This document shows, piece by piece, positions 25,250 through 34,600 of a stretch of 64,000 nt of DNA. The position numbers and the translations under genes are program-made. Below the pieces are notes generated by a model. It saw only the letters and a list, made by a program, of their open reading frames with translations, was not told where the DNA came from and did no database searches. Where the stretch lies: the NCBI GenBank assembly GCA_937125395.1, contig CAKZLI010000007.1, forward strand, positions 1-64,000, written 5' to 3'. The DNA comes from an uncultured Glaciecola sp. Its GTDB lineage: Bacteria; Pseudomonadota; Gammaproteobacteria; Enterobacterales; Alteromonadaceae. Each line of letters begins with the position of its first letter. Position 1 is the stretch's first letter.

Positions 25250-25726
25250 TTAGATTTTACTCATAAATATAACGTTCTGATTACTACTACCCTTCCATTT
25301 AAGGTTTGGGTCGTATTTGTCTTGCTCAAACTTCCCATCTACCAGAACATCCACATAACTGATTATCTCGGACATCAGCGAGTCGGCCAAACACTCTTCC
25401 TTGGTAAAGCCTGTCCACAACCAAATATCCTTATTCGCGCATTCAGATTTAACTCGCTTGACAAGCTGTAATATCTGACGTCGGTTCCGTTTATAGAGCG
25501 GATCTCCGCCGCTTAAACTAAGTCCTTGACGGTTGATTTTCGGGTCGTTAAGGTCTGCAATGATATTGTTTTCATGCTCTTCTGTGAACAACTGACCTTC
25601 CTTTGGATTCCAGCTGTCCACGTTGTAACAGCCAACGCAACCATGCGAGCAACCGGAAACGAAAAGAGTTGACCTCAATCCGTTACCGTTGAGCAAATCA
25701 CTTGACTGATATGCTAGATAGTTCAT
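25250..25726 (-). CDS. nrdG: Anaerobic RNR-activating radical SAM protein
   Basis: The 158-aa protein has the radical-SAM cluster motif CSHGCVGC (residues about 26-33) and LSLSGGDPL, the SAM-binding GGE-like motif. Its length and neighbour match NrdG. It makes the glycyl radical on NrdD using SAM and a 4Fe-4S cluster. Its start overlaps the nrdD stop by four bases. Confidence 0.93.
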   Translation of the reverse strand: MNYLAYQSSDLLNGNGLRSTLFVSGCSHGCVGCYNVDSWNPKEGQLFTEEHENNIIADLNDPKINRQGLSLSGGDPLYKRNRRQILQLVKRVKSECANKDIWLWTGFTKEECLADSLMSEIISYVDVLVDGKFEQDKYDPNLKWKGSSNQNVIFMSKI

Positions 25727-27528
25727 GTATGTTTGGTCCTCAACGTAACTTCCGTCTGTTTACCATGTATAAATGGTCTTGCATCAGGACTACCAAGATA
25801 CCCACACACACGTCGTATTACACTAACAGTTCCAGAGTCATTGTTGCCACACTCAGAACATGAGTATCCATCGACGGTGGCATTGAATTCTTTCATGCTA
25901 CCACACTTATAGCATTCATCGCAAGGAGTATTCGTACCGTAATAAGGGACAGCATCCATGGCATAATCCCATACAGCTTCCAAGCCATCCAAGTTATCCT
26001 TCATATCAGGGAACTCACCATAGCAAATAAACCCACCAGTAGACAGTCCTACAAACTGAGCCTCAAAGTCGATTTTGTCTAACAGAGAAGTGCTTTCAGC
26101 AACATCTAAATGAAAGCTGTTGGTGTAGTAACCTTTATCTGATGTTGGATGGCCATACGTCTTATCCAAACCAGCAAAACGATCACAAAGATTTTCGCTT
26201 GGAGTTCCATATACGCTAAAGTGATATCCAGTTGCGGTCTTTTCTGCTTGGGTTCTGGTTTTCATGGATCGAAGGATATCCTTGACGAATTCCTGTTTAG
26301 TTGTATTAGTTAAGATATGTTCTTGGTCTGGGAACATAATCTCGGCCGTTTCATGCATGCCAATGTAACCCATACTGATTGTTGCCCGACCATTCTTAAA
26401 TAATCCAGAGATTTCTTCGCCAGCTTTAAGTTTGACACCACACGCACCTTCCGTATATAATATCGGAGCACAGTCAGTTGTTACACCCTCGTATCTACTG
26501 ATTCGATAATGTAGACCGTCAATGGCAGTCTGCATCATAAATTCAAGTTTACTATGAAATACTTCCATGCGTGTTGCTTCCGGATACACAGAAGCTTCAA
26601 GGGCGATTCTTGGGAGATTTAAACTGACAACACCAAGGTTGTTCCGACCGTGAGTTTCCTCACCATCCAGAAACGACCGACAGCCCATTGGAGTTTTATA
26701 ACCTCCAGTCACCTCGATACATTTCTCGTAACTTAAGATATCAGGATACATACGCTTGGAAGCACACTCGAGAGCTAAACGCTTCACGTCATAGTATGGG
26801 TCGTTTGGTTTCGAGTTGTGACCTTTGCGAATAGTATAAACAAGTTTCGGGAAGACAGGTGTTCTGCCACGCTCACCTAAACCGCGAATTCGAACTCGAA
26901 GCATCGCCTGTTGGATCTCTTTCGCCCATGGCTTGTCAGAATTACCGAACCCAAACGTCACAAAAGGTGTTTGGCCGTTAGATGTATGTAAAGTGTTAAC
27001 TTCATACTCAAGTGACTGTACACCATCATAAATCTCTTTTAGGGTGGATTTAACGGCACAAAGAATATTGTCGTCTTCCAAATGACGCTGATAGCTCAAT
27101 TCGGCATAATCAGCCAGAATATCATCAATTTCATGGATTGATGTTCCACCATAGATATGACTCGCCACCTGAGCGATGATCTGAGTTGTTTGATTACAAG
27201 CCGTGGTAAAACTGCGAGGCGATTCGATAGAAGCGTTACCCATGTTATAGCCGTCTCGGAGCATACCTCTAAGTGCGACCAACATACAATTATAACTTGA
27301 GAACAAAGGACTATAATCTAGATCGTGATAATGTAAACTGCCGTCTTTGTGCGCCTGAGCCACATGTGGTGGTATCATCTTCAGACCATAAGCCTTTGAC
27401 ACCATACCAGCCAGAATATCGCGTTGTGTTGATATTGTTCTGGTGTCTTTGTTGGCATTTTCGTTTGCTATTGATGAATCTGAGTGATTAAACAGAGATG
27501 TGATCTGATCATGAATATCTAAAATCAT
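25723..27528 (-). CDS. nrdD: Anaerobic ribonucleoside-triphosphate reductase
   Basis: The 601-aa protein is a class III RNR. It has SLHYHDLDYSPLF near residue 65, a zinc site (CDECYKC and CSECG) and the glycyl-radical loop RRVCGYLG with Gly near residue 576. It reduces ribonucleotides without oxygen. Carrying both class I and class III enzymes, as T4 does, fits a host that grows with and without oxygen. Confidence 0.95.
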   Translation of the reverse strand: MILDIHDQITSLFNHSDSSIANENANKDTRTISTQRDILAGMVSKAYGLKMIPPHVAQAHKDGSLHYHDLDYSPLFSSYNCMLVALRGMLRDGYNMGNASIESPRSFTTACNQTTQIIAQVASHIYGGTSIHEIDDILADYAELSYQRHLEDDNILCAVKSTLKEIYDGVQSLEYEVNTLHTSNGQTPFVTFGFGNSDKPWAKEIQQAMLRVRIRGLGERGRTPVFPKLVYTIRKGHNSKPNDPYYDVKRLALECASKRMYPDILSYEKCIEVTGGYKTPMGCRSFLDGEETHGRNNLGVVSLNLPRIALEASVYPEATRMEVFHSKLEFMMQTAIDGLHYRISRYEGVTTDCAPILYTEGACGVKLKAGEEISGLFKNGRATISMGYIGMHETAEIMFPDQEHILTNTTKQEFVKDILRSMKTRTQAEKTATGYHFSVYGTPSENLCDRFAGLDKTYGHPTSDKGYYTNSFHLDVAESTSLLDKIDFEAQFVGLSTGGFICYGEFPDMKDNLDGLEAVWDYAMDAVPYYGTNTPCDECYKCGSMKEFNATVDGYSCSECGNNDSGTVSVIRRVCGYLGSPDARPFIHGKQTEVTLRTKHT

Positions 27529-27549
27529 GTATATTCTTACTCCAAATAA

Positions 27550-27569
27550 AGGAAACCCGAAGGTTTCCT
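27550..27569 (-). terminator. Terminator between dsbA-like gene and nrdD
   Basis: On the minus strand AGGAAACC-TTCG-GGTTTCCT is followed by TTATTT. It separates the upstream replication genes from nrdD/nrdG. Confidence 0.8.
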
Positions 27570-27582
27570 GAAAATAATTTGA

Positions 27583-27909
27583 TTAATTTGATTCAAATTC
27601 GTTGTTGGCTTGAGATGAATTCTCTGTACCATGCAACGCTTCATACAACTCCTGTTCTGCTTCCGACTTAGCAACGTTTTTCTCAAAACTGTCGTTAACA
27701 TGTTGCGTACAAACTTTACGCAACGCTTTGGCCGGAATACCGTATTCTTTGGAGATCACTTTCAGGGTTTCAGTGATGTAAGATTTCTCACCAGCCTGAC
27801 GACGCATTGAATTCTCAACTTCAAGTAAAGCTTTATCCATTTTAATGCGATCATTACCCTTCGGTAATACGTAATCTTCTTGACCTTCTACCATTACAAT
27901 TTCCTTCAA
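27583..27909 (-). CDS. Possible DsbA-like dsDNA-binding protein
   Basis: The 108-aa protein is helical and charged. The stretch VISKEYGIPAKALRKVCTQH, then FEKN..KSEAEQELYEAL, resembles the C-terminal half of T4 DsbA, which binds DNA near late promoters. The match is short and judged by eye, so this is tentative. It lies 43 bp downstream of the gp41 helicase gene. Confidence 0.45.
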   Translation of the reverse strand: MKEIVMVEGQEDYVLPKGNDRIKMDKALLEVENSMRRQAGEKSYITETLKVISKEYGIPAKALRKVCTQHVNDSFEKNVAKSEAEQELYEALHGTENSSQANNEFESN

Positions 27910-27952
27910 TTAATTAAGAACGGCCAATATTATTGACCGTTATATTTCAATA

Positions 27953-29332
27953 TTACATTTCCCACTCATTAACGTTGCCGCCGTTAGTCTTAGGTTCATT
28001 ACCTAATTTAACGCTCTTGGCATAGTCAATATCTTGTTGGGTCATCACGTCAGACTGTTTAGACCAATCGAGGTCATATGTCTTTTGCCTATCATTGTCG
28101 AGGCCAATCATGAAGTGTTTCATCTTCGATTTATTGGCATAACGGTTCTTCATTACGATTGCCCGAGCCTGATTTAACAGAGCAAGTTCATCTGGCTGTA
28201 CCAGTGCAATCATGAAGTCAGCAACTTTAGGTATACTGATAGATTCCGATGTATCGCTCATGCTAACATCAGTAGAATCTTGCTTATCACGTGTAAACTG
28301 AACAGCAGTCCATAAAGGAACGTCAAATTCGATAGCTAGCGAACGAAGCTCACGTGCAACACTACCGTAATATGTATTGGTGTTACCCATCATATGCATT
28401 GGTAAACGGCTAGAAGCCATCTCACCTAGATAATCCACACAGATAACATCAACCTTAAAGTCTTCCTTCTGTTCGAGTTCCTTTAAGAATGCGCGTAGAT
28501 GACCTATATGAGCACCACCCGAAGCATATTCCTTGATACGGAACTTTCCGGCTGTGGACGACTTAAGTTTATCGACATGACCAAGATATTCCTGCTTAGT
28601 CATTGCTTCAACTCGATCGAACGGCATATCCATTAATCGAACATCACCACGGTGACGTATAACGTTTTCGGCAACCTCGAATGAGAAATAAACTACATTC
28701 TTTCCGGCTTCCAGCCACTCAGCGGCTCTATCGATTAACCAAGTTGTTTTACCAACGTTGATACCAGCAGCAGCAATATTAAGCGTCTTGTTTGGAATAC
28801 CGCCACGTGTAGCCTTGTTAAGAATATCGACACCAAACGGGAATTTAACATCTTCATTATGCATGAAGTCGTAATGTTCTCCGGCCTGAGTCCAGTAATC
28901 ATGACCAAGGTCAGTATCGAAGCTTATTGCAAGGGCTTCAGATAACAGTTCAGGTATCTCTTCAATACCTTTTTCGCTATCCCCTTGATAAGCCGAAACA
29001 CTTTCCTGAATAGCGTTATAAACCGCTTGATTTCTAGCCCACTTCTCAGTCTCATCGACAAGCCAGTCAAGCTGTTCCATCCCAGGAGCTACCGCATCCA
29101 ATACCTCAACACACTGATCGAACGTGTGTTCGTTGAGGTTCATGGCGTCTAATGTCACGGCCAGTGCATCAACCGTCGGACAGTCATTATATTCATTGAT
29201 AAAAGTATCGAGCAACCCGAATATGATTCTGCCTCCCTCGGTGGGGAAGAAGTCCGAACGCATATACGGTATAACCTTCCGCATGAAAGGTTCATTGTGT
29301 ATTAAGTGATTGATGACAAGCTGGTCGAGCAT
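27953..29332 (-). CDS. 41: Replicative DnaB-type helicase (gp41)
   Basis: The 459-aa protein has a DnaB N-terminal domain then a RecA-like motor: Walker A in IAAAGINVGKTTWLIDRAAEWL, YFSFEV with the catalytic Glu region, and Walker B ICVDYLGEM. Length and order match T4 gp41, which unwinds DNA 5' to 3' ahead of the polymerase. The loader gp59 is at 62918. It is in one run with uvsX. Confidence 0.92.
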   Translation of the reverse strand: MLDQLVINHLIHNEPFMRKVIPYMRSDFFPTEGGRIIFGLLDTFINEYNDCPTVDALAVTLDAMNLNEHTFDQCVEVLDAVAPGMEQLDWLVDETEKWARNQAVYNAIQESVSAYQGDSEKGIEEIPELLSEALAISFDTDLGHDYWTQAGEHYDFMHNEDVKFPFGVDILNKATRGGIPNKTLNIAAAGINVGKTTWLIDRAAEWLEAGKNVVYFSFEVAENVIRHRGDVRLMDMPFDRVEAMTKQEYLGHVDKLKSSTAGKFRIKEYASGGAHIGHLRAFLKELEQKEDFKVDVICVDYLGEMASSRLPMHMMGNTNTYYGSVARELRSLAIEFDVPLWTAVQFTRDKQDSTDVSMSDTSESISIPKVADFMIALVQPDELALLNQARAIVMKNRYANKSKMKHFMIGLDNDRQKTYDLDWSKQSDVMTQQDIDYAKSVKLGNEPKTNGGNVNEWEM

Positions 29333-29341
29333 TATAGCACC

Positions 29342-29662
29342 TTATTTCTTCATGTAAAGCCAATTATCTGAATCTGATAGCTGAGTCGTTAAGTGATTGT
29401 AAACTATACCGTTTATTGCCTCGGTAAGCAATTCCTCGCATATCCCGCTTGGAACATTGAGATACTGCACCGTGTAGTCCAAACAATTGTCGTTCTCACT
29501 TGGGAGACTCACTTTACCTATCAAGAATTCAGTTCCAACAAATTCACCTTCCGTGATTTTGAAAGAGGAGAGAACAGTCTCCCCTCTATCGACAATCTCG
29601 TACTGTGGAAAATCTGCTTTACGGCTACTCTGTAGCCATTTCAGAAATCTTTTCCATGCCAC
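29342..29662 (-). CDS. Hypothetical protein, 106 aa
   Basis: I place the start at GTG 29662, preceded by GGAGA; it overlaps the end of uvsX by 38 bases. An in-frame ATG at 29734 would extend the overlap to 110 bases without an evident ribosome site. The product is a small alpha/beta protein (YEIVDRGETVLSSFKI). No family recognised. The gene lies between uvsX and gp41. Confidence 0.5.
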   Translation of the reverse strand: MAWKRFLKWLQSSRKADFPQYEIVDRGETVLSSFKITEGEFVGTEFLIGKVSLPSENDNCLDYTVQYLNVPSGICEELLTEAINGIVYNHLTTQLSDSDNWLYMKK

Positions 29663-30734
29663 GTTCTGTCTCCGGTGTTGATAGCAATGTACCAGTACTA
29701 ACTGAATAGAAAGCGGTGATAGCGTCGATGACATTAGGTTGTTCCATCATCGCGTACCAGAAATCGTCATCTAAGTCTTTCTTCTGACGTTTCTTTAGCT
29801 CGCCTTTCTTCTTACCAGCTTCCGTGAACCCAGCCTTTTCATTAACACAATACCAACCATTAGTCGGCATATCAATAAGACCAAGATAACGACACACTTC
29901 CAGCATTCCTGACCAACGGTAAATACCTTGATCGTACAACACAGTTACAGGAATTTTCGCTTTTTCGCGAACGAAACGACCTTTCATAATGTTGATATTA
30001 AAGTTCCAACCGATTAGCTCTTTATCAGAACCTTTCTCTTGAGATCGCGTGATGAACCAGATAGCGTCAGACGATAGGAAGCCTTGCTTACCACCCTTAA
30101 TGTTCTTTTCGGCATACTTATCACCAATGGAGTCGTAGTAGCTGTTAATCCAAACCAAAGGCCACTTATGCAAGTTAACAATCGGTGTGATTACACGCCA
30201 GAAACTGTTCAATGCACGAGCACGTGTCATGTCCTGAGCTTCTTTGTCAGTTAGTGCATCTTCCGCTTCTTTACGAGACGGTAGTTGTGAAACTGAATCG
30301 ATAAATACAATCACCTTGTCTTCTGGATCAAGAGCCGTTAGAGTCTGCGCAAGACGCTTTTTCATCATCTCCACATCAACAACAGGAAGGTGAAGTACAC
30401 GGTTGGTGTCAATACCGAACGACTCCCAGTATTTTTGGTTAGCACCAAACTCTGAATCGGCGAACACACAACAAGCATCAGGAAATTCATCCAGATATGC
30501 CTTAACGTCGAGCAAGCCGAAGTTGGTTTTAAACGTACGAGAGTCACCAACAAGCATCTTAATTCCTGGGATTATACCGCCATCTGGGCGACCAGACCAT
30601 GCTACATCAATCATCGGAACAGTTGTTGAACAGATAACGTTTTTGTCAAGCAGACCTGTATCTGCCAATACGGAAACATTTTCGTCTTTCTTGTTAGCCT
30701 TTAAGAGCTTGGCCATCAATGATTTTGCTGACAT
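29625..30734 (-). CDS. uvsX: UvsX recombinase (RecA family)
   Basis: The 369-aa protein has the T4 UvsX pattern. Its Walker A is GDSRTFKTN, with Arg/Thr replacing residues usual in RecA. CCVFADSEFG and Walker B KVIVFIDSVSQLPSR follow, then the loop KQGFLSSDAIWFITR. It forms filaments on single-stranded DNA for strand exchange and recombination-dependent replication, alongside gp32, gp46 and gp47 in this window. Confidence 0.93.
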   Translation of the reverse strand: MSAKSLMAKLLKANKKDENVSVLADTGLLDKNVICSTTVPMIDVAWSGRPDGGIIPGIKMLVGDSRTFKTNFGLLDVKAYLDEFPDACCVFADSEFGANQKYWESFGIDTNRVLHLPVVDVEMMKKRLAQTLTALDPEDKVIVFIDSVSQLPSRKEAEDALTDKEAQDMTRARALNSFWRVITPIVNLHKWPLVWINSYYDSIGDKYAEKNIKGGKQGFLSSDAIWFITRSQEKGSDKELIGWNFNINIMKGRFVREKAKIPVTVLYDQGIYRWSGMLEVCRYLGLIDMPTNGWYCVNEKAGFTEAGKKKGELKKRQKKDLDDDFWYAMMEQPNVIDAITAFYSVSTGTLLSTPETERGMEKISEMATE

Positions 30735-30743
30735 TTATTTTCC

Positions 30744-31307
30744 TTAGTGTTTAACGAGGTTTTTAGGTTCAGCGGGAACGAACTTGTCCCCACCAAGTAA
30801 TTCGATTTGCTTATTCATGTGTTTCATGAATTCCGGAAGATGTATTCCGCCGAGCTGTATTTGGTTTGTATAATTAACACGTTCCAAGGCATCAGATAAA
30901 GTGTTGATCTGACCCTCCAGCTGTGCTGCATATTCCTGACCTTGCATCATCTCACCCAACATAACAGATGATTTCTCACCGAGATATTGAATGTAATTGT
31001 CCTTGCCAGAGTCAGACATACCTTCCGTGTCGACTCTCCAACGTAAACTGAAATCTTCATACTCAGATGCGTTAGGGACTTTATCCATGATCTTGCCAGT
31101 AAGCACTTCATCATCCAATACCAACAACAGAGCCGTTGGGTCAGACGTTGTGAACTTGAACTCGAAAGTAGCACCAAATTGTTGCGCATTAGGTGATAAT
31201 GATAGGTCAGGACATGCTTTAGACGCAGCAGCGCCGAAAGCATTAGCGATAGTGGCGGCAAGGGTTTTATCCTCGCCACACTTAAACCACAAAGTTATTT
31301 GGCTCAT
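30744..31307 (-). CDS. Hypothetical protein, 187 aa
   Basis: Starts MSQITLWFKCGEDKTLAATI, overlapping the upstream dUTPase-like gene by four bases. A beta-rich first half is followed by helices with a possible coiled coil (QGQEYAAQLEGQINTLSDAL). It lies between uvsX and nucleotide genes. No family recognised. Confidence 0.6.
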   Translation of the reverse strand: MSQITLWFKCGEDKTLAATIANAFGAAASKACPDLSLSPNAQQFGATFEFKFTTSDPTALLLVLDDEVLTGKIMDKVPNASEYEDFSLRWRVDTEGMSDSGKDNYIQYLGEKSSVMLGEMMQGQEYAAQLEGQINTLSDALERVNYTNQIQLGGIHLPEFMKHMNKQIELLGGDKFVPAEPKNLVKH

Positions 31308-31936
31308 AGCTTTAATTCCGTTTCTTGTGATTTATCGTAAGTGCCTTCGATAGCACCTCCAGCAGCACGGATGCGATTGCGGTCATTTTTCAGCTTGTGA
31401 GCGTCAAGGTAGTCTGTTATTGTGTAACCTAGAGCTTTAGACCCGAAATAAATAACACGACTAATAAGCTCTATTTTGGTCGATGTTGTCGACGTAGCCG
31501 TCATCTTGTGAAAACAATCAAGCATTGCTGGAAACGCATCGGCGATTGTCATTGTATGATCTGCCACCATATCATCAAAACCATCACCAAACATGTCATC
31601 CCAGTGATCAGTTTTTGGTTGATGAAACAGAGCGGTTTCAACACTGCGACTTTGGGTAGGCCAATCAGTTAACATTACATATGTAAGCAGGAAGTGAACA
31701 GTATCGACAAGCTCGAACAGGGCTTTCTCGAACTCCTGTGTTTTGTTAGAGCCATAGAATTTCCAATTAACTTCAACTTCATCCATCATCTCAACCATTT
31801 CTTTGGTTGCGGCGGCGTAGTATTGCCAAGCCGGAACATCACGCCATGTTGATTGATAAAGTTCATTTGTTTCCAGTTGCATAACAAACAGGTTAGACAT
31901 TTGCTGACCTGTAAGACCTTGTCGATAGTGTATCAT
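31304..31936 (-). CDS. Dimeric dUTPase/dCTPase-like all-alpha NTP pyrophosphatase
   Basis: The 210-aa all-helical protein has the acidic metal sites of the dimeric dUTPase family: TKEMVEMMDEVEVNWKF and FELVDTVHFLLTYV, then NDRNRIRAAGG near the C-terminus. T4 gp56 (dCTPase-dUTPase) belongs to the same superfamily. It would remove dUTP or dCTP and supply the monophosphate. It directly precedes a dNMP kinase-like and a thymidylate-synthase-like gene, read in the opposite order along the minus-strand operon. Confidence 0.7.
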   Translation of the reverse strand: MIHYRQGLTGQQMSNLFVMQLETNELYQSTWRDVPAWQYYAAATKEMVEMMDEVEVNWKFYGSNKTQEFEKALFELVDTVHFLLTYVMLTDWPTQSRSVETALFHQPKTDHWDDMFGDGFDDMVADHTMTIADAFPAMLDCFHKMTATSTTSTKIELISRVIYFGSKALGYTITDYLDAHKLKNDRNRIRAAGGAIEGTYDKSQETELKL

Positions 31937-31938
31937 AA

Positions 31939-32541
31939 TTATTTCCCGTACATGTCGGACACTGAGTCGATATAAGCAAATACTGATTCATCATTAAATG
32001 TATGATAGTATTCATGATCTACTGCGATGGTGCCCAGATAGTTTTCAAAATCATCTTCTTTAACAGAAGCCTTACGCACATCGGGATTGCGGTCATCGAT
32101 GATGCGTATTATTACGAACTGAATATTTTTACGTAAATTGTCCAGCCATGCAACTTCATCAGCCGAACGCAAGTCCGTGATAACAAAGAGTTTATCTGTT
32201 TCGTTGATGATACGGTCTTCCCAACGCGCAATAAAGCGGTTGACAAGCAATTTACCATCAATCTTACGTAAACTCATGTCATTGTCGTCTGCCAAACGAA
32301 GCCAGAGCGCTCGTGGACTTAGACCTAACAGGTTGTCAGGGTGAGGACACGGAACGTCTTTAAGGTGGTCTTCTGGGAACGCAGGACACCACGGATAAAG
32401 TTCATTAGCTAAAATGCGAAGTTCGTCGCTAAAGCTACAACGAATAACTTCGCTGAAGCCTCTTACACCATTATCAATTAACGCTTGGGCAAGATAATCC
32501 TTCCCCGAGCGCTTTCTTCCAGTTTCTACAAGTAGATTCAT
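31939..32541 (-). CDS. Deoxynucleoside monophosphate kinase-like protein
   Basis: The 200-aa protein starts with a Walker A loop of the dNMP kinase type (ETGRKRSGKDYLAQAL), as in T4 gp1 (VKRSGKDT). A later strand, KLFVITDLRSADEV, supplies an acidic residue, with Arg-rich segments as in the kinase lid. T4 gp1 phosphorylates hydroxymethyl-dCMP, dTMP and dGMP. It sits between a dUTPase-like and a TS-like gene with almost no spacing. Confidence 0.65.
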   Translation of the reverse strand: MNLLVETGRKRSGKDYLAQALIDNGVRGFSEVIRCSFSDELRILANELYPWCPAFPEDHLKDVPCPHPDNLLGLSPRALWLRLADDNDMSLRKIDGKLLVNRFIARWEDRIINETDKLFVITDLRSADEVAWLDNLRKNIQFVIIRIIDDRNPDVRKASVKEDDFENYLGTIAVDHEYYHTFNDESVFAYIDSVSDMYGK

Positions 32542-33659
32542 TAAAATCGGGTCTCTGTATTGAGTGGGAATTTACGGAACTTGCTGTTCTTCACGGCATT
32601 TTCCAATGATACTGACGATGAACGTTCAGCGAAAGTATAAGGTATTTCTGGAAGAGTATCAGGCGACTCTTTAGCCCAGATATACGCGTTAACCAACGTA
32701 ACATATGTCCATAGCTGATTATTGTCAATTGGGATGTTGTATTTATTGAACAGAGCAACAATATCCAGAATAGGGTTTTCGTATTTCTTACCAGTACCCA
32801 TCTGCAATTCAAACAATTTAAGAAGCTTCTTGAAGAACTTGCAATCACGCTGAATACTCGAAGAGAAAATTGTGGGTTCGGTGATATCCATTTGGGTGAC
32901 CTGTTGCGGACGTTGGTCAAGAACATCACCGCATTGTTTAGCTGTAAAGTCATACAGATGTAGGTTGGTTGTGTTGTGATGGTAGTAACCCAAATGGATC
33001 TCAGGATACAACGCTTTAACTTTCTGGAATACCATTTCCTGTAAGAATGAGAATTCAAACATGTTGATTGACCCAGCACCGAAGATAACATCTCCAGAAC
33101 GCTGGATAGTTTTCATATGGAATGAATTGTCGTCTTCGATCCAGAATAGGATGAAGTCATTACAAGGAATATCTTTAGAATCTTCCAGACCATACTCGCT
33201 ACGAATGCTATCAGGAGTATCCTTTTCAGATTGATAAATGTCAACAACAGCACGACGAGTGAACTTACCGTCTTTCTTAAAGCGTTCGACAACACCATCA
33301 AGCTGACCATATTCAAAAATACGAGGTCCATAAGCACCACGCCATGTTTTACCATCATCTGAATAATCTAGAGCACGAGGTAGGAAGTAGCTTAGATAAC
33401 CGTCAACGTCACCGCGTCCCGAGCATACCCAGAATGTTTCAGCTATCATTTGAAAGATGTTGCTGGTGCGACCAATTAGATCTAAGTGACGTTCGCGTGG
33501 ATCGATTAATACCATTTCAGCATTATAAATCGGGCGAGCACCACCGTTACGGCTGTCTAGTTTTGGGGCATGTTCGTCGATACAAGCCATGGCATCCATA
33601 ACAAGTTCGTTTACTGTTTGACCCTGAATGTAGTTTAAGCCGAGTAATTTCTGGTACAA
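32541..33659 (-). CDS. Thymidylate synthase / pyrimidine hydroxymethylase family enzyme
   Basis: The 372-aa protein aligns by eye to ThyA: WRGAYGPRI, FTRRAVVDIYQ (phosphate-binding Arg pair), IPCNDF with nucleophile Cys166, QRSGDVIFGAGSINMFEF and LHLY. Differences are notable. The His after the catalytic Cys is Asn167, and there is a long C-terminal extension. The base-selecting residue appears to be Asn199, as in dUMP enzymes; dCMP hydroxymethylases use Asp. It could make dTMP or hydroxymethyl-dUMP; sequence alone does not settle it. Confidence 0.75.
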   Translation of the reverse strand: MYQKLLGLNYIQGQTVNELVMDAMACIDEHAPKLDSRNGGARPIYNAEMVLIDPRERHLDLIGRTSNIFQMIAETFWVCSGRGDVDGYLSYFLPRALDYSDDGKTWRGAYGPRIFEYGQLDGVVERFKKDGKFTRRAVVDIYQSEKDTPDSIRSEYGLEDSKDIPCNDFILFWIEDDNSFHMKTIQRSGDVIFGAGSINMFEFSFLQEMVFQKVKALYPEIHLGYYHHNTTNLHLYDFTAKQCGDVLDQRPQQVTQMDITEPTIFSSSIQRDCKFFKKLLKLFELQMGTGKKYENPILDIVALFNKYNIPIDNNQLWTYVTLVNAYIWAKESPDTLPEIPYTFAERSSSVSLENAVKNSKFRKFPLNTETRF

Positions 33660-33711
33660 TGGTTATACTCCTGTAATAAATGGATTTAGATAATTTTATA
33701 CGATTTTACTA

Positions 33712-33747
33712 AAAGGAAAAAGAGGGCGAACCGTTTCCGGAACGCCC
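33712..33747 (-). terminator. Terminator on the minus strand
   Basis: GGGCG pairs with CGCCC around an inner CCG/CGG; the minus-strand product continues into TCTTTTTCC. It ends the gene at 33764. Confidence 0.7.
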
Positions 33748-33763
33748 AATTGCTGCGAGTAAG

Positions 33764-34546
33764 TTATTTGTTGATCAGAGTATGGAATTCACCACCTTCT
33801 TTAAGCAGATCCGCTAGGCCAGCCATTAATGTATCTTCAGAATCGAATTTAAAGCGACCTGTAACACGTTTGTTGGCAATGAACAGGTTAACGCCGAAAC
33901 CGTTCTTATTAGGTACTAAGTGAACATGAGGGTTCTTGTTTGACATAGCGTTGGCTTCGCCTTCAGTCTCAGCACCGGAGATGATCAGCTTGAATTTCTT
34001 AAGTTCAGGATGCACGTAGCTCAGGTTGAAGCCGTCAGCTTTAAGTTTAGCCAGAATACCAGAGTAAGCCGATCCTTCTGCTTTAGCCAAGCCATCTTCC
34101 TTAGATGTATGCTTACGGCGGTTAGTTGCTGAGAAATCCTTAGATTTAACGCCAAGGTCATCTTTTTTCTCTACCAGATCAGCAGCAAGAGAGTCGCCTA
34201 AACCAATTGGATCGACCGCAAGACCTTCTTCCTTGATATCATCATCAGGCTCTACGTCGCCTTCTTCACTTAGGAATTCTTCGAATTTGAATTCAGGCTT
34301 CTTATCACCTAGCGTCACTTCATCCAATGATACTTCATTTTCAGAAGGTTTGATCTCAGCATCAACGATTTCGAAACCGTTAGCCGAAGCGAAGTTGCCT
34401 TTCATGAGATTGTTAAGTGTGATAAGACCAATGCGCTGACCAGTTTCTTCTTTAATGATTAAGGCAACGTCCTGAGCATTAGCAAATTCAGGAAGGTCAA
34501 GATTGATTTGGAAACCAGTTTCGATATGAAGTAAGATACGAGCCAT
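33764..34546 (-). CDS. Hypothetical acidic protein, 260 aa
   Basis: Starts MARILLHIETGFQINLD. The N-terminal domain of about 65 residues is followed by a very acidic linker (EEFLSEEGDVEPDDDIKEE). A C-terminal domain (SAYSGILAKLKADGFNLSYV to DLLKEGGEFH) looks folded. No family recognised. It is a separate transcription unit with its own terminator. Confidence 0.6.
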   Translation of the reverse strand: MARILLHIETGFQINLDLPEFANAQDVALIIKEETGQRIGLITLNNLMKGNFASANGFEIVDAEIKPSENEVSLDEVTLGDKKPEFKFEEFLSEEGDVEPDDDIKEEGLAVDPIGLGDSLAADLVEKKDDLGVKSKDFSATNRRKHTSKEDGLAKAEGSAYSGILAKLKADGFNLSYVHPELKKFKLIISGAETEGEANAMSNKNPHVHLVPNKNGFGVNLFIANKRVTGRFKFDSEDTLMAGLADLLKEGGEFHTLINK

Positions 34547-34600
34547 GTTGTAATTCCTATGATAATTAGATAAGGCGTTGTTGCCTTGAAGTTGAAATCA

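Noticed and set aside
25250..27528. Plus-strand frames opposite nrdG and nrdD
   Set aside because: They are shadows of clearly identified reductase genes.
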